The translations under genes and the position numbers were made by a program. The notes under the pieces are model-generated. The model did not search any database and was not told where the DNA came from. It saw only the letters and a program-made list of their open reading frames with translations. This document shows, in pieces, positions 1 through 7,148 of a DNA stretch of 64,000 nt (position 1 is its first letter; every line of letters starts with the position of its first letter). The DNA comes from Achromobacter sp. UMC46 (GTDB lineage: Bacteria; Pseudomonadota; Gammaproteobacteria; Burkholderiales; Burkholderiaceae_B): contig NZ_LZZS01000012.1 of assembly GCF_014170335.1 (NCBI RefSeq), forward strand, positions 32,041 to 96,040, written 5' to 3'.

Positions 1-1796
1 TAGAAGATGTAGAACGGAATCGTCGCCACGCCATGCGTGCTGTGCGCGGTGGCGGCGGCGATCCACGACGACATCGCGCCCGACTCGTTGATGCCTTCCT
101 GCAGGATCTGGCCCTTGCGGTCTTCGCGGTAGACGCTGAGCTGATCGGCGTCCTGCGGCGTATAGAGTTGCCCCACGTGCGAATAGATGCCGACCTGGCG
201 GAACATGCCGTCCATGCCGAACGTGCGGGACTCGTCGGGCACGATCGGCACGACGCGCTGGCCGACCTCCGGGTCTTTCAGCAATTGCGCCAGCACGCGC
301 ACGAACGCCATCGTGGTCGAGAACTCGCGCCCGTCGCTGCCCTTCAGGTGCGCCGCGAACGCGTCCAGCGACGGCGTCGCCAGCGGCCCGGGACCGGCGG
401 GACGGCGCGGCAGATGGCCGCCGGCCCTGGCGATGGCCGCGTCGAAGTACGCCTGCTCGGCGCTGCCCGGCGCGGGCTTGATGTACGGGATCTGCTCCAG
501 TTCGCCGTCGGGCACGGGGATGGCGAAACGGTCGCGGAACGCGCGCACCGCCGGATCGGCCATCTTTTTCTGCTGGTGGTTGGTGTTGGCCGCTTCGCCC
601 GCGGCGCCCATGCCGTAGCCCTTGACGGTCTTGGCCAGGATGACGGTAGGCTGGCCGCGATGCGCCAGCGCCGCGGCGTAGGCGGCATAGACTTTGGCGG
701 GATCGTGGCCGCCACGGTTCAGCGCGCCGATCTCGTCGTCGGAAAGGTGCGCCACGCGTTCGCGCAGCACCGGGTCCGCGCCAAAGAAATGTTCGCGCAC
801 GTAGGCGCCTCCGCGTGCCTTGAACACCTGGTATTCGCCGTCCACGCACTGCATCATGCGGCGGCGCAGGCGGCCGTCGTGGTCGTCGGCCAGCAGCGCG
901 TCCCAACCGGCGCCCCAGATCACCTTGATGACGTTCCAGCCGGCGCCGCGGTACACGCTTTCCAGTTCCTGGATGATCTTGGCGTTGCCCCGTACCGGCC
1001 CGTCCAGGCGCTGCAGGTTGCAATTGACCACGAAGATCAGGTTGTCCAGCTTTTCGCGGCCGGCCATCGCCACGGCGGCCAGCGTTTCAGGCTGGTCCTG
1101 TTCGCCGTCGCCCAGGAATCCCCAGACCTTGCGGCCTTGCGCGGGGATCAGCTCGCGGTCTTCCAGATACCGCATGTAGCGCGCCTGATAGGCCGCCATC
1201 AAGGGCCCCAGGCCCATCGACACCGTCGGGAACTGCCAGAAGGACGGCATGGTGCGGGGATGCGGGTACGACGCCAGCCCGCCTCCGCCAATCTCGCGCC
1301 GGAAGCGGTCAAGCTCGGCTTCCGAGATGCGGCCTTCCAGATAGGCGCGCGCATAGATGCCCGGCGCCGAATGCCCCTGGATGTACAGCATGTCGCCCAG
1401 GAATTCCGGCGTGGCCGCGCGGAAAAAATGGCGGTAGCCCGTCTCGTACAACGTCGTGGCCGACGCATAGGTGGCGATATGGCCGCCCACGCCCGAGGTC
1501 TTGCCCGCCCGCAGCACCATCGCCATGGCGTTCCACCGCAGGTAGGCGTCCAGCCGCAGTTCGATGCCCGCGTCGCCCGGAAACCGCGCCTCGGCCGCTG
1601 GCGCGATGGAGTTCACGTAGGGCGTGACGCCCGGCGCCGCATAGCGGCCGTTGGCCGCGCGGTCCTGGTTGATCAACTGGTCCAGCAGATAGTGCGTGCG
1701 CGGCAGGCCTTCGTGGGCCAGCACGGCCTGCATGGCTTCCAGCCATTCCTGGGTTTCCTGCGGGTCGGCGTCAGTCGGGTCGATCGGGGTGTCCAT
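1..1796 (-). CDS. aceE: Pyruvate dehydrogenase E1 component, homodimeric type (partial)
   Basis: Encodes the thiamine-diphosphate E1 subunit that decarboxylates pyruvate and acetylates the lipoyl E2 of the pyruvate dehydrogenase complex. The ATG lies at 1794-1796 and the frame stays open off the left edge, so about 598 of the usual roughly 890 residues are here. The thiamine site is visible as GDGEQDQPETL followed by VVNCNLQRLDGPVRGN. Other family blocks are YIRWNAMAM-like YLRWNAMAM, GHIATYAS, SFWQFPTVSMG and VKGYGMG; the visible end reads IPFYIFY. The short, divergent N-terminus suggests a second E1 paralogue rather than the main housekeeping copy (inference). Whether aceF follows cannot be seen. 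Three TTGCAA-type boxes lie upstream. Confidence 0.93.
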   Translation of the reverse strand, partial: MDTPIDPTDADPQETQEWLEAMQAVLAHEGLPRTHYLLDQLINQDRAANGRYAAPGVTPYVNSIAPAAEARFPGDAGIELRLDAYLRWNAMAMVLRAGKTSGVGGHIATYASATTLYETGYRHFFRAATPEFLGDMLYIQGHSAPGIYARAYLEGRISEAELDRFRREIGGGGLASYPHPRTMPSFWQFPTVSMGLGPLMAAYQARYMRYLEDRELIPAQGRKVWGFLGDGEQDQPETLAAVAMAGREKLDNLIFVVNCNLQRLDGPVRGNAKIIQELESVYRGAGWNVIKVIWGAGWDALLADDHDGRLRRRMMQCVDGEYQVFKARGGAYVREHFFGADPVLRERVAHLSDDEIGALNRGGHDPAKVYAAYAAALAHRGQPTVILAKTVKGYGMGAAGEAANTNHQQKKMADPAVRAFRDRFAIPVPDGELEQIPYIKPAPGSAEQAYFDAAIARAGGHLPRRPAGPGPLATPSLDAFAAHLKGSDGREFSTTMAFVRVLAQLLKDPEVGQRVVPIVPDESRTFGMDGMFRQVGIYSHVGQLYTPQDADQLSVYREDRKGQILQEGINESGAMSSWIAAATAHSTHGVATIPFYIF

Positions 1797-1866
1797 AGGC
1801 GTCCTCCTTCGGGTGCGTGGGCGGCGCCCGGGTCGGGATCGCCGGCGTCGCCATTCCACATCGTGA

Positions 1867-1927
1867 ATTGCAATTGCATCATGTGCAATTGCAATCGTAT
1901 GAAGGTTTATTAACAATTGCAAGTGCA
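1867..1927. promoter_or_regulatory. Cluster of three ATTGCAATTGCA-type boxes upstream of aceE
   Basis: A perfect 12-bp inverted repeat is visible: ATTGCAATTGCA at 1867-1878 and its complement at 1884-1895, with a 5-base spacer. A third copy with one mismatch, ATTGCAAGTGCA, is at 1916-1927. The TTGCAA core is typical of sites bound by dimeric repressors of the LacI or GntR kind, but the regulator is unknown. The position, 70-130 bases before the aceE start and just beyond the nirK remnant, makes aceE the likely target. Confidence 0.5.
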
Positions 1928-1976
1928 ACTGTCCCGTTCACCCTGGGCGCCGTGGCGCCTTGGCCCGCCGGTAAGG

Positions 1977-3135
1977 TCAGCGCGGGATCGGACCCGGCGC
2001 CTTGATCTGCCGCATCAGGTCGTTGTTCCAAGTGCCTTCCACCTTGATGTGCCCGGCCGCCCCCAATTCGAAGGCTTCGATCAGGTTGTGGTTCAGGTAG
2101 GTGTACACGCCGAAGAGCGCCGCGTGCGCATGCACGGGCGTCGTGTTCAGGCCCTGGATGTAGTAGAGCGAGATCGGCGGGTTGATCATGAAGCCGAAAA
2201 CGCCCGCGCCCAGCATGTTCCAGAACGCAACCGCCACGAAGCACATCAGCGGCCATTTCAGGTCGGCCATCCACAGGGCGCGCGTCTTCAAGCGCCAGTT
2301 TTCCCAGGCCTCGTGGCCCAGCACGATCAGCGGCACCACTTCCAGCGCCGAGAAGCTGGCGCCCAGCGCCATCACGGGCGTGGTGGTCCCCGCGAAATAC
2401 AGGTGGTGGACCGTGCCCGGAATGCCGCCCAGCATGAACAGCGAAGCCGAGGCCAGGCTGACGGTGGTTGCCATGCGGCGCGACACGAGGCCCAGCGTCG
2501 AGAAGATGAACGCCAGCGCCGTGGTCGCGAACACTTCGAAGAAGCCCTCGACCCACAGGTGCACGATCCACCAGCGCCAGTACTCCATCACTGTCAGGTG
2601 CGTGCGTTCGCCGTAGAAGAACCCCGCGCCGTAGAACAGCCCGATCGCGCCCACGGACGCCGTCAGCAGCGCCAGCAGGTTCTTGTCGCCGCCCGGCTTC
2701 TGGAACTTCGACCGTGTAATGCGCCGTGAAGCCGCCCAGCAGCACCTGGAAGCCGAACAGCGCCACCACCAGAAACAGGTACTTGCCCAAGGCGCGCTGC
2801 GACGGGGTCAACGCGAACGCGGTCAGCGGGTCGCGCGCGGCCAGGTCCAGCCAGGCCGTCAATTCGCGGTGCAGCCAGTCGGCCGTCCAATCCGGCGCCT
2901 GGTACGCGCCATGGCCCCAGACTGAACCCAACTGCATGCCGCCCACGGATTGCCAGGCGGTCTGGCCGTCCAGGATGTCGTCGCGGCCGAACAGGCGCGT
3001 GCCGTCGGCCGTGGCGACGGTGCCGGGGATCGGCGGCGCTTGCCGATAGACCTCGCCGCCATAGAAGCCAAGCAGTGCGAACGTGATCGCCACCACGGCG
3101 ATCAAGGTGAACCATAATTTCCGGTACGGGCCCAT
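1977..3135 (-). pseudogene. norB: Quinol NO reductase norB remnant fused to the 3' end of nirK
   Basis: The start (ATG at 3133-3135, AGGAGG upstream) and the first 100 residues match quinol-dependent nitric oxide reductase: one N-terminal membrane segment, then WQSVGGMQLGSVWGHGAYQ and DWTADWLHRE. At about 2836 the sequence jumps from the early periplasmic domain to a later membrane segment ending [10 protein letters not shown]. After codon 143 (about 2705) a second gap also shifts the frame by one. The other frame then carries the catalytic core: [20 protein letters not shown] and [10 protein letters not shown], which hold the FeB and haem ligands. At about 2102 the core runs in frame into [20 protein letters not shown] and a tail ending IKAPGPIPR, recognisable as the C-terminus of copper nitrite reductase NirK. 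More than 400 of about 750 NorB residues, including the RTWH haem region, and nearly all of NirK are gone. Read from the original start, the shifted frame stays open to 1879, so it encodes 418 residues with only 143 genuine. A functional enzyme is not possible. An assembly error is the main alternative. Confidence 0.88.
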
Positions 3136-3182
3136 GATGGGAATGTCCTCCTGTGTTGCGGTTAGTGGGGTGTGTTCTCCTA

Positions 3183-3198
3183 TGCGAATTCCGTGCCA
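3183..3198 (-). promoter_or_regulatory. Sigma-54 (-24/-12) promoter of norB
   Basis: Read on the minus strand the site is TGGCAC, five bases, TCGCA. This differs from the RpoN consensus TGGCAC-N5-TTGCA at one base and keeps the diagnostic GG-N10-GC spacing. It lies about 50 bases before the norB start, and GGT-N7-ACC sites lie 40-100 bases further upstream. Sigma-54 control by the NO sensor NorR is established for norAB of Cupriavidus necator and norVW of E. coli. Confidence 0.7.
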
Positions 3199-3237
3199 GG
3201 AAAAAAAGGCGCCAAATCAATCGCTTGAAAACCGAAC

Positions 3238-3295
3238 GGTAGTTTTGACCCGGCCCGGAAAGGGTATAAATCACTGCCCGCAGGTTGTTTCTACC
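3238..3295. promoter_or_regulatory. Three NorR-type enhancer sites (GGT-N7-ACC)
   Basis: GGT-N7-ACC is present exactly at 3238-3250 and 3283-3295, and as GGT-N7-ACT at 3263-3275. The published NorR core is GGT-N7-ACC, and NorR promoters normally carry three such sites upstream of a sigma-54 promoter, as here. The arrangement implies NO-responsive transcription of the broken norB. No norR gene is in the window. The last site abuts the -35 of the divergent marR promoter, so NorR could also affect that gene (inference). Confidence 0.68.
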
Positions 3296-3324
3296 CTGAC
3301 ACGCCGGGCCTCGCCTTCTACAAT
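3296..3324 (+). promoter_or_regulatory. Sigma-70 promoter for the marR-racemase pair
   Basis: CTGACA (3296-3301) and TACAAT (3319-3324) are separated by exactly 17 bases, each one mismatch from consensus. Transcription would start about 35 bases before the marR ATG. Confidence 0.6.
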
Positions 3325-3367
3325 CGCCCGCTGCAACCCTGTCTTTCACTCAAAAGGAACCGACCGC

Positions 3368-3826
3368 ATGGCCACGGGCAAGCCCGACGCGTGGAGCCTC
3401 TTCCTGACCGCGCATGCGCTGGTGGTGGAGGAAATCGAAAGGCGGCTGTCAGCCGCCGACTTGCCGCCGCTGGCGTGGTACGACGCGCTGTGGGCGTTGG
3501 AGCGCGCGCCCGACGGCACGGCGCGCATGTTTGAAATGGCGGAACGCATGGTGATCGCGCGCTATAACCTCACGCGCCTGATGGACCGCATCGAAGCCGC
3601 GGGCCTGGTGGAACGGTTCCGGTCGGACGAAGATCGCCGCGCCACCTATGCCCGGCTGACGCCCAAGGGCCGCGCCCTGCGGCTCCAGATGTGGAAGGTG
3701 TACGGGCCCGCCATCGACGAGCTCTTCCTGTCGCAACTACCCGCCGCGCAACAGGCGGCGATGGCCGAGCGTTTCCGCCACATCGCCCGCCACGTGCGCG
3801 CCTTGAACAAGGAGCCTTCCGAATGA
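3368..3826 (+). CDS. MarR family transcriptional regulator
   Basis: A 152-residue winged-helix dimeric regulator. The MarR DNA-binding core is visible as MVIARYNLTRLMDRIEAAGL (recognition helix) and the wing SDEDRRATYARLTPKGRAL. The start was chosen at the ATG at 3368 because AAAAGGAACC precedes it and the N-terminal dimerisation helix fits; the frame is also open upstream. Its stop overlaps the racemase start (ATGA), so the two are co-translated. The inducer is unknown. Despite its position beside the norB promoter, nothing in the protein suggests NO sensing. Confidence 0.85.
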   Translation: MATGKPDAWSLFLTAHALVVEEIERRLSAADLPPLAWYDALWALERAPDGTARMFEMAERMVIARYNLTRLMDRIEAAGLVERFRSDEDRRATYARLTPKGRALRLQMWKVYGPAIDELFLSQLPAAQQAAMAERFRHIARHVRALNKEPSE

Positions 3827-4536
3827 CCGCCACGCCGCAGCACATCGGCATCGTCGCCTGTTCGGCCGAGGGCGCGGCGCTGTGCTATCGCACGCTATGC
3901 GCCGAAGGCGCGCAGCGCATGGGGCCGCACGCGCACCCGGAAATCTCGCTGCACACGCATTCGCTGGCGGACTACGTGGCCTGCCTGGACCAGGGCGATC
4001 TGCCGGGCGTGGGTGCGCTGATGCGGTCGTCGGCGGACAAGCTGGCCCGCGCGGGGGCGGACTTCCTGATCTGCCCGGACAACACCATCCACCAGGCGTT
4101 GGCGCATGTGCTGCCGCAATCGCCGCTGCCCTGGCTGCACATCGGGGAAGAAGTCGCCGCCGAGGCCGCGGCGCGCGGCTACCGGCGCATCGGCATCCTG
4201 GGCACGCGCTGGCTGGTCGACAGCGAGGTCTACCCCGACAAGCTGGGCGCAGAAGGGCTGCAGGCCGTGCGCCCCAGCCAGGAAGACCGGACCGCGCTTG
4301 CCCGCATCATCATGGACGAACTGGTCTACGGCGTGTTCAAACCCGAATCGGTGGCGCGGCTGGCCCGCATCATCGAAACGCTGCGGGACGCCGGGTGCGA
4401 CGCCGTGGTGCTGGGTTGCACCGAGCTTCCGCTGGTGCTGAACGACGGCAATTCCATGCTGCCCACGCTGGATTCCACGCGCATCCTGGCGCGCGCCGCC
4501 TTGACCCGCGCCCTGGCGCCCCGCCAGGCGGCCTAG
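3823..4536 (+). CDS. Aspartate/glutamate racemase family protein
   Basis: A 237-residue two-lobed member of the Asp/Glu racemase superfamily, in which two cysteines normally shuttle a proton at the substrate alpha carbon. The second cysteine motif is clear (VLGCTELPLVL). The first motif reads ICPDNTIHQ, so the usual CNT cysteine is replaced by Asp, with a Cys two residues earlier. Relatives with PDNT motifs are usually annotated simply as racemase family, and true activity (racemase, isomerase or decarboxylase-like) is uncertain. It overlaps marR by four bases and its stop overlaps the stop of the convergent Crp/Fnr gene. Confidence 0.8.
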   Translation: MTATPQHIGIVACSAEGAALCYRTLCAEGAQRMGPHAHPEISLHTHSLADYVACLDQGDLPGVGALMRSSADKLARAGADFLICPDNTIHQALAHVLPQSPLPWLHIGEEVAAEAAARGYRRIGILGTRWLVDSEVYPDKLGAEGLQAVRPSQEDRTALARIIMDELVYGVFKPESVARLARIIETLRDAGCDAVVLGCTELPLVLNDGNSMLPTLDSTRILARAALTRALAPRQAA

Positions 4537-5243
4537 ATCTGGTCCAGCCCGTACTGCCTCAGGCGGTCCAGGCTAAGCACTTTGATCTGGTTGTACGCCA
4601 GCGCAAGGATCCCCAGGTCGGCCAGCGCCTGCAACGCCTGGTTGACCCGCTGGCGCGACAGCCCGGTCAGATAGCCCAGTTCTTCCTGCGAAATCGCCAG
4701 CGTCAGATCGGTGGACGGATACAGCTGCGGGTTGAACAGCTGCGCCAGCGACTGCGCCACGCGCGCATCCGCATCCAGCAAACGGTGGTTCTGGATGGAC
4801 GCGATGAATTCGCCCATCCGGTCATTCAACTGGCCAATGACAAAGTGCGAAAACGGCAGACTGGCAGACAGCAGCGCGTGGAACGTCGCCGCCGGCACCA
4901 GCATCACCAGCGACGGCTGGATCGCCACAACATCGTATTTGCGCAGTTCGCGCTTGATGACGCTGCCTTCGCCGAACCAGCCGCCCGGCGGCACGCCCGA
5001 GAACGTGCAACTGCGTCCCGACTCGTTGTAGATCGCCAGCTTCAACAGGCCGGCGTGCACGCCCAGCCAGTAGTCCGAGGGCGCATTGCGCCGCGCGATC
5101 CACGCGCCGCTGGCCACGTGTTCGGCGCGCGCCGTCGCCAGCACCAGATCCTGGTGCCGGGCGTCCAGCGCGCCGAACCAGGCGCACGCCCCGAAGAGCC
5201 GGGACAGTTCCGTGGCGGAAACAATGTTTGAAACGTCGGACAT
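4533..5243 (-). CDS. Crp/Fnr family transcriptional regulator
   Basis: A 236-residue protein with an N-terminal cyclic-nucleotide-binding beta-roll (about residues 25-140, GGWFGEGSVIK in the place of the PBC) and a C-terminal helix-turn-helix (SQEELGYLTGLSRQRVNQAL). The four cysteines of an Fnr iron-sulfur cluster are absent, so it is CRP-like rather than an oxygen sensor. The effector is unknown. It is divergent from the acyl-CoA ligase gene across 162 bases and may control it. Crp/Fnr proteins often control denitrification genes, but its link to the nearby norB remnant is only positional. Confidence 0.85.
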   Translation of the reverse strand: MSDVSNIVSATELSRLFGACAWFGALDARHQDLVLATARAEHVASGAWIARRNAPSDYWLGVHAGLLKLAIYNESGRSCTFSGVPPGGWFGEGSVIKRELRKYDVVAIQPSLVMLVPAATFHALLSASLPFSHFVIGQLNDRMGEFIASIQNHRLLDADARVAQSLAQLFNPQLYPSTDLTLAISQEELGYLTGLSRQRVNQALQALADLGILALAYNQIKVLSLDRLRQYGLDQI

Positions 5244-5405
5244 GGGCAGAACCGTGTAAAACTGGAGTTTGCAGGGTCGGCCGGCGGTCTGTCATGCAGG
5301 CGACAGACAGTATTTTCCGGCGCGCCCTAAGCTCACGCAAGCGACGGGAATCAAGGTTCCCGAAAATAGACAAGGGGCGCCCGGCGTCCCGCCCGGAGAC
5401 AACGC

Positions 5406-7106
5406 ATGAGCAGCAGCATGTTCGATCACGCCCTGGCGCGCCGCGACGCCAACTACGAAGCCTTGACCCCCGTGGATTTCATCGCCCGGGCGGCGGAGGT
5501 CTACGGCCACCGATTGGCCGTGGTGCACGGCAAGGTGCGCCGCACCTGGGCGCAGACGTATGAACGCGCCCAGCGGCTGGCGAACGCGCTGACTCAGGCG
5601 GGCATCCGGCGCGGCGACACCGTCGCGGTGATGCTGCCCAACATCCCGGCCATGGTCGAAGCGCATTTCGGCGTGCCGATGCTGGGCGCCGTGCTCAACA
5701 CCCTGAACACCCGGCTGGACACGCCCAGCGTGCTGTTCATGCTGGGCCACGGGGAAGCCCGCGCGCTGATCGTCGATACCGAATACGGCGACGTCGCCCA
5801 GCGCGCGCGCGCCGAATTCCCGCACCTGAAGATCGTCTCCGTGCACGACCTGGACAGCACGCCCGCCACGCTGCCGGGCGCCACCGACTACGAAGCCTTC
5901 CTGGCAGACGCCCCCGCCCGCTACGACTGGAAGCCGCCCGCCGACGAATGGGACGCCATCGCGCTGAACTACACGTCGGGCACCACCGGCGACCCCAAGG
6001 GCGTGGTCTACCACTACCGGGGCGCCTACCTGAACGCGGTCAGCAACATCCTGGAATGGGACATGCCCAAGCACGCGGTCTACCTGTGGACCCTGCCGAT
6101 GTTCCACTGCAACGGCTGGTGCTTCCCGTGGACCGTCGCCGCGCGCGCCGGCGTGAACGTGTGCCTGCGCAAGTTCGATCCCAAAACCGTATTCGACCTG
6201 ATCCGCAGCGAAGGCGTCACCCACTATTGCGGCGCGCCCATCGTGCAAAGCGCGCTGGCCAATGCGCCGGCCGAAATGCGCGCCGGCATCACGCACACGG
6301 TGCGCACCATGGTGGCGGGCGCCGCGCCCGCGCCGGCCGTCATCGCGAAGATGCGCGACATCGGCTTCGAGCTCACCCACGTGTACGGGCTGACGGAAGT
6401 CTACGGCCCGGCCGCCGTCTGCGCGCGCCAGGAATCCTGGGACGCGCTGGACGACGAGCACCGCGCGCTGCTGACGGCCCGCCAGGGCGTGCGCTACCAC
6501 TTGCAGGCAGGCATTTCGGTGCGCGACCCCGACACGATGGAGGAAGTGCCCGCCGACGAGCAGACCGTGGGCGAGATCATGTTCCGCGGCAACATCTGCA
6601 TGAAGGGCTACCTGAAGAACGAGCGCGCCACCGAAGACGCCTTCGCGGGCGGCTGGTTCCATACTGGAGACCTGGGCGTGATGACCGCCGACGGGTACGT
6701 CCGCATCAAAGACCGCAGCAAAGACATCATCATTTCGGGCGGCGAGAACATCTCCAGCATCGAGGTCGAAGACGCGCTGTACCGCCACCCCGCCGTCGCG
6801 GCCGTGGCGGTGGTGGCCATGCCCGATCCCAAGTGGGGGGAAACGCCCTGCGCCTTCGTCGAACTCAAGCCCGGCTGCACCGCCACCGCCGACGAGATCA
6901 TCGCGCACTGCAAGCTGCTGCTGCCGGGCTTCAAGGTGCCCCGCGCCGTGCGCTTCGGCGAACTGCCCAAGACCTCCACCGGCAAGATCCAGAAGTTCGA
7001 ATTGCGCGCGGCGGTGGGCGCGACCCGCGCCATCGACGTGGCCAGCCCCGATTCCGCTCCTAATTCCGACTCCAGTCCCGACTCCAAACCCGATCAGGCC
7101 CGCTGA
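5406..7106 (+). CDS. Acyl-CoA synthetase (AMP-forming), DmdB-like
   Basis: A 566-residue member of the adenylate-forming ligase family that activates a carboxylic acid to acyl-AMP and then acyl-CoA. Visible motifs are the P-loop YTSGTTGDPKG (about residue 189), the central VYGLTEVYGP, GGWFHTGDLG (about 416) and the catalytic lysine motif KTSTGKIQK (about 526). The closest remembered relatives are the medium-chain and 3-methylmercaptopropionate ligases, but the substrate cannot be fixed from sequence. The last 20 residues are a low-complexity Ser/Asp/Pro tail. It is followed after 42 bases by an acyl-CoA dehydrogenase, so the two probably form a short catabolic operon. Confidence 0.88.
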   Translation: MSSSMFDHALARRDANYEALTPVDFIARAAEVYGHRLAVVHGKVRRTWAQTYERAQRLANALTQAGIRRGDTVAVMLPNIPAMVEAHFGVPMLGAVLNTLNTRLDTPSVLFMLGHGEARALIVDTEYGDVAQRARAEFPHLKIVSVHDLDSTPATLPGATDYEAFLADAPARYDWKPPADEWDAIALNYTSGTTGDPKGVVYHYRGAYLNAVSNILEWDMPKHAVYLWTLPMFHCNGWCFPWTVAARAGVNVCLRKFDPKTVFDLIRSEGVTHYCGAPIVQSALANAPAEMRAGITHTVRTMVAGAAPAPAVIAKMRDIGFELTHVYGLTEVYGPAAVCARQESWDALDDEHRALLTARQGVRYHLQAGISVRDPDTMEEVPADEQTVGEIMFRGNICMKGYLKNERATEDAFAGGWFHTGDLGVMTADGYVRIKDRSKDIIISGGENISSIEVEDALYRHPAVAAVAVVAMPDPKWGETPCAFVELKPGCTATADEIIAHCKLLLPGFKVPRAVRFGELPKTSTGKIQKFELRAAVGATRAIDVASPDSAPNSDSSPDSKPDQAR

Positions 7107-7148
7107 ACGCCGGCCCCGCCCAACCCCGCATCCAGGAGCTCCGACGCC

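Noticed and set aside
33..1913. Open frame of 626 codons on the plus strand over aceE
   Set aside because: Arg/Gly/His-rich shadow; the minus strand carries unmistakable E1 motifs although its frame runs off the window.
2600..2800. Programmed frameshift as explanation for the norB break
   Set aside because: A programmed shift would not remove about 120 residues, and a second deletion and a NirK fusion are present in the same gene.
3210..3225. FNR/DNR-type box upstream of norB
   Set aside because: The visible dyad is TCAA-N4-TTGA, the wrong polarity for TTGAT-N4-ATCAA; sigma-54 and NorR elements explain the region better.
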